Positions 33,153 to 42,531 of a DNA stretch of 64,000 nt are shown here, piece after piece. A program made the position numbers and the translations under genes. Under the pieces are notes generated by a model. That model saw only the letters and a program-made list of their open reading frames with translations. It did no database searches and was not told where the DNA came from. Origin of the DNA: JACZYA01 sp965247455 (GTDB lineage: Bacteria > Acidobacteriota > Terriglobia > Acidiferrales > 2-02-FULL-67-57); the NCBI GenBank assembly GCA_965247455.1, contig CBDFHE010000017.1:186001-250000 (forward strand), read 5' to 3'. The stretch's first letter is position 1. Each line of letters starts with the position of its first letter.

Positions 33153-35069
33153 TCAGCCAGCTTGCGAATCCGGCTCGTGGAATCCCAGCCGCCACCAAAC
33201 CGGGATGAGGCCAAATCCCAATAGAAGCAGAACCAGAATCCACGGCCAACGCCAGGGGAACCAAGTCGGCGCGGGACTCCCCACCAACCAAGAACCCAAT
33301 CCCGTCAACAAGCAAAAGATGGAAAAGGCGGAGACGAGCATGGCGGCAAGGGCGCGTTGCAGGCGTCGCTGTCCCAGCCCGGCCTCTTCGTTCAACGACT
33401 CGGCCACCGGCCCCCAGAACCCGGGTGGGCGCGCCCGACGATAAAACTCCCGCAGGCGGCTCTGCTCCTCGGGTCCGGTGAGAAAAACCACCACGACGGC
33501 GGTCACGGTGGAACCTAGCGCCACCAGCAGCATTCGCAGAACCTCTTGTTCCGCCGGAATGGTCGTCAGCAGGACGGGAGCCAGAACCAAAGACGCCACG
33601 ATGGCGGAAATTTCTCCCCAGGCGTTCATCCGCCACCAGAGCCAGCGCAACACGAGAACAATCCCGATGCCGGCGCCCAGCAGCAGGCTGGTCTCCCACG
33701 CCAACTGAATGGAGGTAAGCTGGGTCATGATGAGCAACGCAATCGCCAGAATCAAAAGATTGGCGCCCCGGGCGACCCACACCAGCGTCCGGCCGGTGGG
33801 CTTCCGCTTCAGCCAGCCTTCGCAGATGAACCGTTTGTAAATGTCATTGGTCCAATAGGAAGAGCCCCAGTTCAAGTGCGTGTCCACCGTGGACGCCAAC
33901 GCCGCCAGCATCCCCGTCAACATCAGCCCCTTGATTCCGGTCGGCAACAACTCCGCCATCCCCCGGACAAAAGTCGCCTCGCGCTCCGCCGTCAGCACCT
34001 CGCCGGCGAGTTTCGGGTCAGGCGGAAAGAGAACCAGCAGCCCCAGTCCAATCACAAGCCACAGCAGGCTTCGGAAGATGATCTGGGCCACGGTGAAGAC
34101 CACCGCGGCAAACTTGGCGTCGCGGTCGGTGCAACAGGCCATGGACCGCTGAGCCAAGTAGCCGGTGCCGTCGGAATACATGTGGATCAACCACTGGAAC
34201 CCAAAAGCCAACAGGAGCATCCAGGAAACGTCGAAGGCGCGCGAAGGGGTAAAGGCCAGGATTTGCTCAGGACGAATTCCGCCCGGCCCGCCGGCGGCAA
34301 ACAGTTGGTGGATGCGCTCGGTTATGACCGACAGCCCGCCGACCGCGCGCACAACCACAACCGCGTAGCACAGTGTCCCCAGCATCATGAGCGAGAACTG
34401 GAAGATGTCGGTCATAACCACACTGCGTAAGCCGCCGGTGGCGGAATAAAAAGTCGTCACCAGGACGATGGCGCCGATGGAAATCAGGTTGCTGGCGGTT
34501 CGAATCCACACACCCGTCCCATCGCCGGTATCAATCGTCAGCGGCATCCCGATCCAGCGCACCAGCCCGACCAGCGGATTGAACAGCCAGGAGGGCAGCC
34601 ATTGGTCCCACAGCAAGAACGGCTCCGCGATGCGCGTGGCCGCCAGCAGAACCATGGCGAGCACGGTACAATTGATGATGGTCCCGAAGTAGATGGCTTT
34701 GACGCCGCGCAGAACCGCGGCCGGCTTGTGGCCGTAACGGATTTCTGTCAACTCAGCGTCGGTCAGAACGCCCGCCCGGCGCCAACTGGCCGCAAACACA
34801 AACCCCATCATCAAGAAGGCCAGCGCAAAAATCCAAAGCCGCCACAGAGCAAAAATCCCGCCGGTGGCGATCAACCCCGTCACCAGCAGGGGGGTGTCGG
34901 CGGCAAACTGGGTGGCCGCCATACTGATGCCGGCGCGCCAGCCTTTGAGGCTTCGGCCGGCCAGGAAATACTCCTCCAGATTCTTGGAAGCGACGGCCCG
35001 CGACCGCAAGCCCGCCCAAATCGCGTAGGCGATAAAGGCACCAATCATCAAAAGATCCAAGCCGCTCAT
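33153..35069 (-). CDS. Sodium:solute symporter (SSS family)
   Basis: The 638-residue inner-membrane protein has about 13-14 hydrophobic segments. The SSS pattern EEYFLAGRSLKGW near residues 32-44 and FYSATGGLRSVVMTDIFQF near 195-213 are diagnostic. It should couple Na+ entry to uptake of an organic solute that cannot be named from sequence. A longer-than-usual C-terminal segment with two extra hydrophobic helices ends the protein. It converges with rlmH across a 55-bp gap. Confidence 0.88.
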   Translation of the reverse strand: MSGLDLLMIGAFIAYAIWAGLRSRAVASKNLEEYFLAGRSLKGWRAGISMAATQFAADTPLLVTGLIATGGIFALWRLWIFALAFLMMGFVFAASWRRAGVLTDAELTEIRYGHKPAAVLRGVKAIYFGTIINCTVLAMVLLAATRIAEPFLLWDQWLPSWLFNPLVGLVRWIGMPLTIDTGDGTGVWIRTASNLISIGAIVLVTTFYSATGGLRSVVMTDIFQFSLMMLGTLCYAVVVVRAVGGLSVITERIHQLFAAGGPGGIRPEQILAFTPSRAFDVSWMLLLAFGFQWLIHMYSDGTGYLAQRSMACCTDRDAKFAAVVFTVAQIIFRSLLWLVIGLGLLVLFPPDPKLAGEVLTAEREATFVRGMAELLPTGIKGLMLTGMLAALASTVDTHLNWGSSYWTNDIYKRFICEGWLKRKPTGRTLVWVARGANLLILAIALLIMTQLTSIQLAWETSLLLGAGIGIVLVLRWLWWRMNAWGEISAIVASLVLAPVLLTTIPAEQEVLRMLLVALGSTVTAVVVVFLTGPEEQSRLREFYRRARPPGFWGPVAESLNEEAGLGQRRLQRALAAMLVSAFSIFCLLTGLGSWLVGSPAPTWFPWRWPWILVLLLLGFGLIPVWWRLGFHEPDSQAG

Positions 35070-35273
35070 CGAATCCCCTCAGCGAAAAAGTTGATTGGGC
35101 GCGCACGTCTTCGGCACCCCGGCGGCCAATCGAACCCGTGCGAAGCGAAATTTGGCTGCCCGATTCATCTCGTGGGTGCCCCCGATTGTACCGGAACTGT
35201 TGATAAATCATGCCCGGCTTTTGGAGCCTCGCTGATGCTCTTGCACGAAAACCCCAACCGCAAATAAAATGTC

Positions 35274-35304
35274 TCCCTCCCCAAGAACGGTCTTGGGGCA
35301 GGGA
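35274..35304. promoter_or_regulatory. Hairpin between symporter and cobO genes
   Basis: CCCCAAGA and TCTTGGGG form a perfect 8-bp stem with an ACGG loop, extended by CCCT/AGGG. On the - strand it is followed by an AT-rich stretch, so it could end transcripts coming leftwards or sit in the leader of the symporter mRNA. On the + strand it lies 30 bp before cobO. The role is undecided. Confidence 0.35.
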
Positions 35305-35327
35305 GTGGGATTGCACCGGCAGACACC

Positions 35328-35867
35328 ATGAGCGAAGCAGGCAAGAAAGGGCTAATCATCGTCCACACCGGGCCGGGCAAGGGCAAGACCACGGCGGCGC
35401 TGGGGCTGGCCTTCCGCGCCATCGGCAGCGGGCTGCGGGTGCTGATGGTGCAGTTCATCAAAGGCTCCTGGCACTACGGCGAGCTCGACACCGCCGAGCT
35501 TCTCGGCAAAGACAAGTTTGAAATCCGTCCCATGGGCAAGGGCTTCGTCAAGCTGGGCGGCGACATTGACCCCGAGCACCGCCAAGCCGCCGAAGAAGCC
35601 TGGGCGTTTGCGCGCGAGAAGATTTTCTCCGGCCAGTACGATATGATTATCCTTGACGAGATCAACTACGCTATCAGCTACGGCCTGTTGAAAGTTGACG
35701 CGGTGGTGGAGGCGCTGAAGGGAAAGCCCGGGGGCTTGCACGTGGTGTTGACGGGGCGCAACGCCCACGCGCAGGTGGTGGAACTGGCTGACCTGGTGAC
35801 CGAGATGCGCGAGGTCAAGCATCCTTACCAGAAAGGCATCGACGCCCAGCGCGGCATTGAATACTGA
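35328..35867 (+). CDS. cobO: Corrinoid adenosyltransferase
   Basis: CobO/BtuR transfers the adenosyl group of ATP to cobalt in cobalamin synthesis or salvage. The 179-residue protein has Walker A GPGKGKTT at 15-22, QFIKGSWHYGE, and YDMIILDEINYAI with the acidic metal site. Other cobalamin genes are absent, so salvage of precursors is likely. No cobalamin riboswitch was recognised upstream. accD follows 81 bp later on the same strand. Confidence 0.93.
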   Translation: MSEAGKKGLIIVHTGPGKGKTTAALGLAFRAIGSGLRVLMVQFIKGSWHYGELDTAELLGKDKFEIRPMGKGFVKLGGDIDPEHRQAAEEAWAFAREKIFSGQYDMIILDEINYAISYGLLKVDAVVEALKGKPGGLHVVLTGRNAHAQVVELADLVTEMREVKHPYQKGIDAQRGIEY

Positions 35868-35948
35868 TGAGGATTGATCGGTTGATTGGTTGATCGGGCC
35901 TTCCCAATAAACCAAACAACCGATGAACTGATAAACCAATAACCAGTC

Positions 35949-36797
35949 ATGGCGTGGTTCCGACGAGAAAAGAAAGGCATTGAAAAGCCGGCCCCGGACG
36001 CGAAAACAGTTCGCACCGAGGGCCTGTGGCAGAAGTGCGACGGCTGCCGCCAGATCGTCTGGAAGAAAGACCTGGACGCCAACCTGAGCGTCTGCCCGCG
36101 CTGCCAGCACCACTACCGCATCGGCGCCCGCCGGCGGCTGGAGCTGCTCTTCGACGCGGGCGGTTACACCGAGCACGACGCCGGGCTGGCCTCCACCGAC
36201 CCGCTCAAGTTCGTAGATACCAAACCCTACGACCAGCGGCTCAAAGCTGCCCAAAAAAAAACCGGACTACAGGATGCCATCCTGTTCGGCGAAGGTAAGC
36301 TGGCCAGCCGCCCGGTGCAGATTGGCGCGATGGAGTTCGCCTTCATCGGCGGCTCGATGGGAGCGGTGGTGGGCGAGAAGGTGACGCGGGCGGCGGAGCG
36401 CTCGCTGGAAGCGAAGCTGCCGCTGGTGATCGTTTCCTGCTCGGGCGGCGCGCGCATGATGGAGGGCGTGGTCAGCCTGATGCAGATGGCAAAGATCAGC
36501 GCGGCGCTGGCGCGGCTGGACGACGCGCGCGTGCCTTACATCAGCCTGCTGACCGACCCCACCACCGGCGGCGTCACCGCCTGCTACGCCATGCAGGGCG
36601 ACCTCAACATCGCCGAGCCGGGCGCGCTGATCGGCTTCGCCGGGCCGCGCGTGATCGAGCAGACCATCCGCCAGAAGCTGCCCGAAGGCTTCCAGCGCAG
36701 CGAGTTTCTGCTGGACAAAGGTTTCCTCGACGCCATCGTCCCCCGCAAGGACCTGAAGAGCTACCTTGCTCACGCCCTCGACTTCCTCTCCCCTTAA
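35949..36797 (+). CDS. accD: Acetyl-CoA carboxylase carboxyltransferase subunit beta
   Basis: AccD carries the carboxyl transfer step from carboxybiotin to acetyl-CoA in fatty acid synthesis. The 282 residues begin with a basic helix and a four-cysteine zinc ribbon (C30, C33, C49, C52), then the crotonase-like carboxyltransferase fold with SCSGGARMMEG, LTDPTTGGVTA and GFAGPRVIEQT. Length matches the family. accA is not adjacent, as in many bacteria. Confidence 0.96.
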   Translation: MAWFRREKKGIEKPAPDAKTVRTEGLWQKCDGCRQIVWKKDLDANLSVCPRCQHHYRIGARRRLELLFDAGGYTEHDAGLASTDPLKFVDTKPYDQRLKAAQKKTGLQDAILFGEGKLASRPVQIGAMEFAFIGGSMGAVVGEKVTRAAERSLEAKLPLVIVSCSGGARMMEGVVSLMQMAKISAALARLDDARVPYISLLTDPTTGGVTACYAMQGDLNIAEPGALIGFAGPRVIEQTIRQKLPEGFQRSEFLLDKGFLDAIVPRKDLKSYLAHALDFLSP

Positions 36798-37425
36798 GCT
36801 CAGGACTGAGGCGGACAGGAATGTCTGCTTGTCCTGAGCGGAGTCGAAGGACCCTACTGAATTGAACCCAGGATGAGTTTGGTGGCGCGGACCTGCCTGC
36901 GCCTGCCTGCGATAGGCAGGGTAGGCAGGCATTCCTGTCTGCGCAGGGCTTTGAAGTAAGCAGGGGGGCAGCGCCTCAGGGCCTAAAGGCCTCGGAAGGA
37001 GTGCGTAAGGTCGGCACGACTGAAGTCGTGCCCTGACGTCTCCCGTACCGGCGCGCTGTTGTCATTCCGAGCGGAGCCCGCTAGGGCGGGCAAGCGAGGA
37101 ATCTGCTTTCGTCAGAATCAGCTGCCAAGCAGATTCCTCGTCGCTTGCAGCTTGCCTGCTGCAAGCAGGCTCCTCGGAATGACAGGCGCGGGAGACTGTT
37201 GCAGCAGTGTGTTCCACACCTGCCGCAGGCAGGAATGCCTGCGCCACTGAATTTTCCTTTTTACCGGTGGGGCAGACCTGCCTGCGGCAGGCAGGCACTC
37301 CGGTCTGCCGATAGGGGTAGCGACGATGCCCGTACGGGCATCGTCGGCCTTTTCCCCTAGCGGCTTGACGCTTGAAAGCCGAAACCGCATCCTAGTTGAA
37401 GGAGTACGAGCATAGGATAGCCAAT
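36798..37425. other. Repeat-rich intergenic region
   Basis: About 630 bp without a gene. It holds TGCCTGC-type palindromes near 36888-36930 and 37270-37302, the GTCATTCCGAG inverted repeat at 37061-37183, and a GATGCCCGTACGGGCATC hairpin at about 37325. GGATAG at 37416-37421 is the probable ribosome-binding site of the phosphofructokinase gene. Confidence 0.55.
37061..37183. repeat. GTCATTCCGAG inverted-repeat element (copy 1)
   Basis: GTCATTCCGA at the left and TCGGAATGAC at the right are exact inverses. Inside, GAGGAATCTGCTT and AAGCAGATTCCTC form a second inverted pair. A similar element is at 38619-38743. No reading frame is present; it looks like a small palindromic dispersed repeat. 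Confidence 0.6.
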
Positions 37426-38598
37426 ATGGCAGCGAACAAAATCGGAATACTAACCGGGGGAGGTGATGTGCCGGGACTGAACTCGGTGATCAAGTCGGCG
37501 GTCTATCGCGCCAGCGAGATGGGCCGGGAGGTGATCGGCATCCGCAAGGGCTGGGAAGGCCTGACCCACATGGACCCCAAGCAGAAGCACGACCCGGCCT
37601 GCATCCGCCCGCTCAACCGCGAGAACACCCGCGCCATCGACCGCACCGGCGGCACCACGCTCCACACCTCGCGCACCAATCCGCAGAAAGTGAAGAAGTC
37701 CAAGCTGCCGCCGCACCTGACCCCGGCGGAAGTGGAAAAGTTTCCGCGCACGGGCGAGGTCTATGACCTGACCGCGCTGGTGCTGCGCAACCTGGAGCGA
37801 TTGCACATCGGCACGCTGATCGTCATCGGCGGCGACGACACGCTCAGCTTCGCCGCCCGGCTCCAACAGGAGGGCGTGCCGCTGGTCGCCATCCCCAAGA
37901 CTATGGACAACGACGTGCGCGGCACCGAGTACTGCATCGGCTTTTCCACTGCCATCACCCGCGCCAAAGACCTGATCACGCGCCAGCGCACCACGCTGGG
38001 TTCACACGAGCGCATCGGCATCTTCCGCATCTTCGGGCGCGACTCCGGCTTCACGGCGCTCTACACCGGCTACGTCACCTCCGCCCGCTGCCTGATCCCG
38101 GAGTATCCCTTTGACCTCGACCACCTGTGCAAGCTGCTGATGGAAGACAAGCGCAACAACCCTAGCAACTATTCGCTGGTGGTAACCTCGGAGGGAGCGG
38201 TGTGGCAGGGACAGCAGGTGGCGGAGTTTGGCGAGGCCGACGCCTACGGCCACCGCAAGAAGGTGGACATCGGCCACGCCCTGGCGGAAGAGATCCGGCG
38301 GCGCACGGGCGAGGAGACCATGACCAGCGACCTCACCTACGACCTGCGCAGCGGCCACCCCGACTCGCTCGACCACATGGTCGCCATCACCTTTGCCAAC
38401 GTGGCGCTTGACCTGATCGCCGACGGCGTCAGCGGCCGCATGACGGCCGTCCGGAACGGCAACTATGACCACGTGCCGCTGCCCGACCCGGCCCTGGGGC
38501 CGCGCACGGTGGACGTGGCCGCGCTCTACAACGCCCAGCGCTACCGGCCCCACTACGCCGCTAAACTAGGCACGCCGCTGCTGCTCAGCTCCGCCTGA
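37426..38598 (+). CDS. 6-phosphofructokinase, probably pyrophosphate-dependent
   Basis: The 390-residue protein phosphorylates fructose-6-phosphate. The family glycine-rich start ILTGGGDVPGLN (8-19) and the catalytic PKTMDND (157-163) are clear. GGDD at 135-138 in place of the GGDG of ATP enzymes, together with Lys158 before TMDND in place of Gly, is the combination that marks pyrophosphate-using PFKs. I therefore infer PPi as phosphoryl donor and a reversible reaction in glycolysis or gluconeogenesis. ATG 37426 has GGATAG 5 bases upstream; a longer start at 37396 is less likely. Confidence 0.9.
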   Translation: MAANKIGILTGGGDVPGLNSVIKSAVYRASEMGREVIGIRKGWEGLTHMDPKQKHDPACIRPLNRENTRAIDRTGGTTLHTSRTNPQKVKKSKLPPHLTPAEVEKFPRTGEVYDLTALVLRNLERLHIGTLIVIGGDDTLSFAARLQQEGVPLVAIPKTMDNDVRGTEYCIGFSTAITRAKDLITRQRTTLGSHERIGIFRIFGRDSGFTALYTGYVTSARCLIPEYPFDLDHLCKLLMEDKRNNPSNYSLVVTSEGAVWQGQQVAEFGEADAYGHRKKVDIGHALAEEIRRRTGEETMTSDLTYDLRSGHPDSLDHMVAITFANVALDLIADGVSGRMTAVRNGNYDHVPLPDPALGPRTVDVAALYNAQRYRPHYAAKLGTPLLLSSA

Positions 38599-38618
38599 AC
38601 TCCGGCGTTTTCTCCCCG

Positions 38619-38743
38619 GTCATTCCGAGGAGTTTACCTGCCGCAGGCAGGGTGGGCGACGAAGAATCTCAACAGTCGCCGGCCCGACGCCGGGGAGATT
38701 CTTCGCTGCGCCCCGCCGTTGGCGGGGCTGCGCTCAGAATGAC
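38619..38743. repeat. GTCATTCCGAG inverted-repeat element (copy 2)
   Basis: The ends GTCATTCCGAG and CTCAGAATGAC are inverses with two mismatches. The interior has GAAGAATCTC paired with GAGATTCTTC. It lies just behind the phosphofructokinase gene and may also work as a transcription barrier. Confidence 0.6.
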
Positions 38744-38791
38744 AGGGAGGTCCGAGTTGAGAACGAAACACGGCGTCAGATATGCTCGACG

Positions 38792-39607
38792 TTAGTAGTC
38801 GGGTTGGCCGTCGAGTTGCATATTGGCCAGCTTGAAGCGGGCTTTCAATTTGTCGCCCTTCTCGCTGCGAAAGGAAAACTCTACCCACTTGGTGCCCTCG
38901 GGCAGGACGGCTTGGCCGTCGTACTGACGAGGAAAGAAAAAGGAGACGCCTTCGCTGGTGCCCAGCCCGTGGCGAAGGATGCGGTCTGGCTTCAAGCGCT
39001 GTTTGCGGCTGGTGCGCAGTTCGGCGCTGTCGCTCAGTTCCTCTTCGCTGAGGCCGGCGAAGATGTCGGGCACGCGCGGGGGTTCATCGCGCATCGGCCG
39101 GCCCGATTGATCGTACACCGTGGCGCGCGCGAACCGGTCGCGGCCTGATTCCGTCGGCGGCTTGACCACGCGGACGGTGAGAACGTAGTGGTCGGCAGAG
39201 AGCTCCGGCGGCGGAGCCTGCATCTCCCGCAGCACCGGCGCCACTGTGCGCAACCGCTCCAGGGCCTGCTGCACGATCGTGGCGGAACTCCAGCGCACGC
39301 CGTACACCGCTTCCACCCGCTCGGGTTCGGGAGAGCTGACCGGTACTGAATACTGGCGTGGCGGGCGATTGGGGACGTCCTGATAGACCACGGTGCGGCC
39401 GTTCGGGAGGCGTGCCAACTGCCGGCCGCTGAATTGCCACAGGCGGACCTGATGTGCCCAGGGCGAATCGTTCAATACCGCCAGCGCTTCCTCTTGCGTC
39501 CAGTCCGGCGGCGGTTTCTCGCGCCAGGACTCCTGCGCCTGCGCCACGCTGAGCAGCAGCAGAAGCGCTGCCAACAAGAACATCGGTTTTCTTTTCGCAG
39601 CAGCCAT
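38792..39607 (-). CDS. Secreted protein of unknown function
   Basis: The 271-residue protein has a signal sequence (about 7-24, cut near AQAQ) and begins its mature part with DWTQEEALAVLNDSPWAHQV, a pattern I associate with acidobacterial secreted proteins of unknown role. The C-terminal part is rich in beta-type residues and ends FKLANMQLDGQPDY. I recognise no enzymatic motif. It lies 40 bp downstream of polA on the same strand and may share its transcript. Confidence 0.65.
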   Translation of the reverse strand: MAAAKRKPMFLLAALLLLLSVAQAQESWREKPPPDWTQEEALAVLNDSPWAHQVRLWQFSGRQLARLPNGRTVVYQDVPNRPPRQYSVPVSSPEPERVEAVYGVRWSSATIVQQALERLRTVAPVLREMQAPPPELSADHYVLTVRVVKPPTESGRDRFARATVYDQSGRPMRDEPPRVPDIFAGLSEEELSDSAELRTSRKQRLKPDRILRHGLGTSEGVSFFFPRQYDGQAVLPEGTKWVEFSFRSEKGDKLKARFKLANMQLDGQPDY

Positions 39608-39647
39608 CGCTACTGTTTTTGATGCAAGATGAAACGGTGTCGGCAGC

Positions 39648-42278
39648 CTATTTCAGCAACGACCAGTTGGGGCCGGTGTGCAGGTCCACCAGCAGCGGGA
39701 CGCGCAGGGGGTGGACCTGTTCCATGGCCGACTTGACGAGCGCACGGGCGGCGTCGAGCTCGTCCTCGGGGACCTCGAACAGCAGCTCGTCGTGCACTTG
39801 CAGCAGCATGCGCGTGCGCAGTTTTTCTTCGCGCAGGCGCTGGTGGATGGCAATCATAGCCAGCTTGATGAGGTCGGCGGCGGTACCTTGCAGGGGCGAG
39901 TTGAGCGCGGTGCGCTCGGCGAAGTTGCGCTGGTTGGCGTTGCGAGCGTTGATCTCCGGAATCGGGCGGCGGCGTCCGAAGAGCGTGCAGGTGAATCCCC
40001 GCTGGCGGGTTTCCTGCAACAGCCGCTCGCGGAACGCTTTGACGCCAGCGTAACGCTGGAAGTAGGCGTCGATGTAGCGCTGCGCCTCGCCGGGCTCGAG
40101 GCCCAGGCGGGTGGCCAGGCCGTAGGCGGTCAGGCCATAGATAATGCCGAAGTTGATCATCTTGGCCACGCGGCGGTGCTCGCCGGTCTGCATCAACGGC
40201 GGCACGTCCAGGACTTCCTGCGCGGTGCGGGCGTGAATGTCCTCGCCGCGCCGGAACGCTTCGATCAACACCTTGTCCTCCGACATGTGGGCCAGCACCC
40301 GCAGCTCGATTTGCGAGTAGTCGGCGCCCACCAGTTGCCAGCCGGGCTCGGCCACGAAGGCGGCGCGGATGCGATTGCCCACTTCGGTGCGGATGGGAAT
40401 GTTCTGCAAATTGGGATCGGAGGAGGAGAGCCGCCCGGTGGCGGTGCCGGTCTGGTGGAAGCGAGTGTGCAAGCGGCCGGTGCGCGGGTTGATGGCGGCG
40501 GGCAGAACATCAATGTAGGTGGACTTGAGCTTAGCGAGCTCGCGATACTCCAGCACCCGCTTGGGCAGCTCGTGTTGCGCCGACAACTCCGCCAGCACGT
40601 CGGCGGCGGTGGAGGGCGCCTTGGTTTTTCCGCGCCGGCCCGGCACGGGGAGCTGCAACTTCTCGTAGAGGATGTGTCCCAGTTGCTTGGGCGAGTTGAG
40701 GTTGAACTCCGTCCCCGCCAACCCATAGATGCGCGAGGTGAGCGAGGCGATTTGTTTCTCGAACGTTGCAGACATGCTGCGCAGCGCCTCGGGGTCGAGG
40801 CGAATGCCGGCGCGCTCCACGGCGGCCAGCACGGAACTGAGCGGGCGCTCGATTTCTTCGTAGAGTTTGATCAGGTCCTGCGCTTCCATTTCTTCCCGCA
40901 GCGGCTCACGCATCCGGGCGACGAAATCAGCCTTCTCCGCCACCGCGCCCGACAGCGCCAGGCTCAGGCGGCGCGCGGCCACGTCTTCCAGGCTGTGCTT
41001 GGCAGTGGTGGGGTGGAGCAGGTAGGAGTAGAGCGCGGTGTCGTGCTCCACGCCGCGCAGTTCGATGCCCGCCGTGGCCAACGCCAGGCAGGTTGCCTTG
41101 GCGTCATGCACAGTCTTGGGCCGGTGCGGGTCTTGGAGGAATGACCGCGCGCCGTCGAGCGCCGCCTGCCGCTCGGCTCCGCGCGGCGGAACCGGGAGGA
41201 AGACGGCCTCGCCCAGGCGCGGCGAGAAAGCCAGAGCGGTGAAGTCAAGCTCAAGGGGCGGCTCGCCGGTGGTCTCGCACCAAAGCACCAGCGGCGCAGC
41301 GAAGGAGCCGGAGAGGAACTCGCGCAGCTCCTCTACGCTCTGGAGTTCGCGGTAGTTGACTTTCCCGGGCTGCGCCGGGCGAGCGGGCAGTTGCTCTTTC
41401 AACAAAGAAGTGAAGCCGAGTTCGGAGTAGAGCGCCACCAGTTGCTCGGAGTCAGGCGCTTGCCGGGCCAGTTGCTGGAGGTCGAACGGGACCGGCAGGT
41501 CGGTGTGGAGAGTGGCGAGCTGCTTGGAGAGGCGGATTTGGTCCTGCTGGTCGCGCAGGGCTTCGCGGTATTTTTTTTGTTTCACCTCGGCGTGGCGCTC
41601 CATGGCGGTCTCCGCCGAGCCGTAGGCGGCGATGAGCTGGCGCGCGCCTTTCTCGCCGATGCCCTTGGCGCCGGGGATGTTATCGATGGCGTCGCCCATC
41701 AGTGCCACCACGTCGGTCACTTTCTCGGGTGGCACGCCAAAGTAGTTTTCCACCTCAGCTTCGTCGTAGAGCAGATTCTTGGTGGGGCTGAAGACACGCA
41801 CCGAGGGCCGCTGCCCGGAGGCATCGGTGCGGACCAGTTGCAGCATGTCTTTGTCGGAGGTGGCGACGACGGTGTCGAGGTCGGCGTCGGTGGCGCGGCG
41901 GGCCAGCGTGCCGATGACGTCGTCGGCCTCGTAGCCTTCATGTTGCAAGATGGGCAGGCGCAGCGCCTCGCAGAGCCGGAAGATGTAGGGAATTTGCACC
42001 TTCAGATCCTCGGGCGTGGGCGGGCGCTGGGCTTTGTAGTCTTCAAAGAGCTCGTCCCGCACGGTGGGCCCGACCGACTCGAACACCGCCGCCACGTAAT
42101 CGGGCTGCTGTTCGCGCACCAGCTTGCGCAGCATGTTGTTGAACAGGAACACCGCCTGGGTAGGAATGCCTTGGGCGCTCGCAAAACGCTGCGGGGTGGG
42201 AGCGTAGTAGGCGCGGAAGATGTAGCTCATGGCGTCGATCAGGAACAGACGCTTGCGGGTGGTTTCGCGGCGGGCCAT
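39648..42278 (-). CDS. polA: DNA polymerase I
   Basis: PolA fills gaps and removes RNA primers. The 876 residues comprise a 5'-nuclease domain (about 1-300), a middle domain (about 310-500) and the polymerase domain (about 510-876). Polymerase motifs are intact: QTGTATGRLSSSDPNLQNIP, motif A DYSQIELR, motif B RRVAKMINFGIIYGL and motif C QVHDELLFE. The middle domain looks like a decayed 3'-5' exonuclease, because the DxE of motif I reads CET and the second and third acidic motifs are not visible. It therefore probably lacks proofreading, as in Taq polymerase. Confidence 0.95.
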   Translation of the reverse strand: MARRETTRKRLFLIDAMSYIFRAYYAPTPQRFASAQGIPTQAVFLFNNMLRKLVREQQPDYVAAVFESVGPTVRDELFEDYKAQRPPTPEDLKVQIPYIFRLCEALRLPILQHEGYEADDVIGTLARRATDADLDTVVATSDKDMLQLVRTDASGQRPSVRVFSPTKNLLYDEAEVENYFGVPPEKVTDVVALMGDAIDNIPGAKGIGEKGARQLIAAYGSAETAMERHAEVKQKKYREALRDQQDQIRLSKQLATLHTDLPVPFDLQQLARQAPDSEQLVALYSELGFTSLLKEQLPARPAQPGKVNYRELQSVEELREFLSGSFAAPLVLWCETTGEPPLELDFTALAFSPRLGEAVFLPVPPRGAERQAALDGARSFLQDPHRPKTVHDAKATCLALATAGIELRGVEHDTALYSYLLHPTTAKHSLEDVAARRLSLALSGAVAEKADFVARMREPLREEMEAQDLIKLYEEIERPLSSVLAAVERAGIRLDPEALRSMSATFEKQIASLTSRIYGLAGTEFNLNSPKQLGHILYEKLQLPVPGRRGKTKAPSTAADVLAELSAQHELPKRVLEYRELAKLKSTYIDVLPAAINPRTGRLHTRFHQTGTATGRLSSSDPNLQNIPIRTEVGNRIRAAFVAEPGWQLVGADYSQIELRVLAHMSEDKVLIEAFRRGEDIHARTAQEVLDVPPLMQTGEHRRVAKMINFGIIYGLTAYGLATRLGLEPGEAQRYIDAYFQRYAGVKAFRERLLQETRQRGFTCTLFGRRRPIPEINARNANQRNFAERTALNSPLQGTAADLIKLAMIAIHQRLREEKLRTRMLLQVHDELLFEVPEDELDAARALVKSAMEQVHPLRVPLLVDLHTGPNWSLLK

Positions 42279-42417
42279 GGAAACTGGCAGTATAACTCAG
42301 GGCGCGGACAGGCAGGAGGCGGGGCGGAACAGCCAGGCCAGGTTTCAGGGCGGCGCTTCTCGCTCTGCTCTGATTGTTGCTGGAGAGACACAGGTCAGAC
42401 TTAGAACTGTTGCTTAT

Positions 42418-42447
42418 TTACAACACTATGGGTGAGAAAAATATTAT
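42418..42447 (+). promoter_or_regulatory. Possible promoter of lpxC
   Basis: TTACAA and TATTAT lie 18 bp apart in an unusually AT-rich patch 85 bp before the lpxC start and upstream of divergent polA. The -10 has five matches of six to TATAAT. Confidence 0.45.
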
Positions 42448-42531
42448 GTGATTTATTCTATGTATATGAACAACAGGGTGTTACAAAATACCATCTCATC
42501 TGGTACTCTTAGCGCTTTTACGAATGCTCTG

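Noticed and set aside
35070..35327. Cobalamin riboswitch upstream of cobO
   Set aside because: No B12-box-like sequence or typical multi-stem leader could be found; only a simple 8-bp hairpin lies there.
39678..41144. 488-residue + strand frame opposite polA
   Set aside because: Shadow frame; polA motifs are intact on the - strand.
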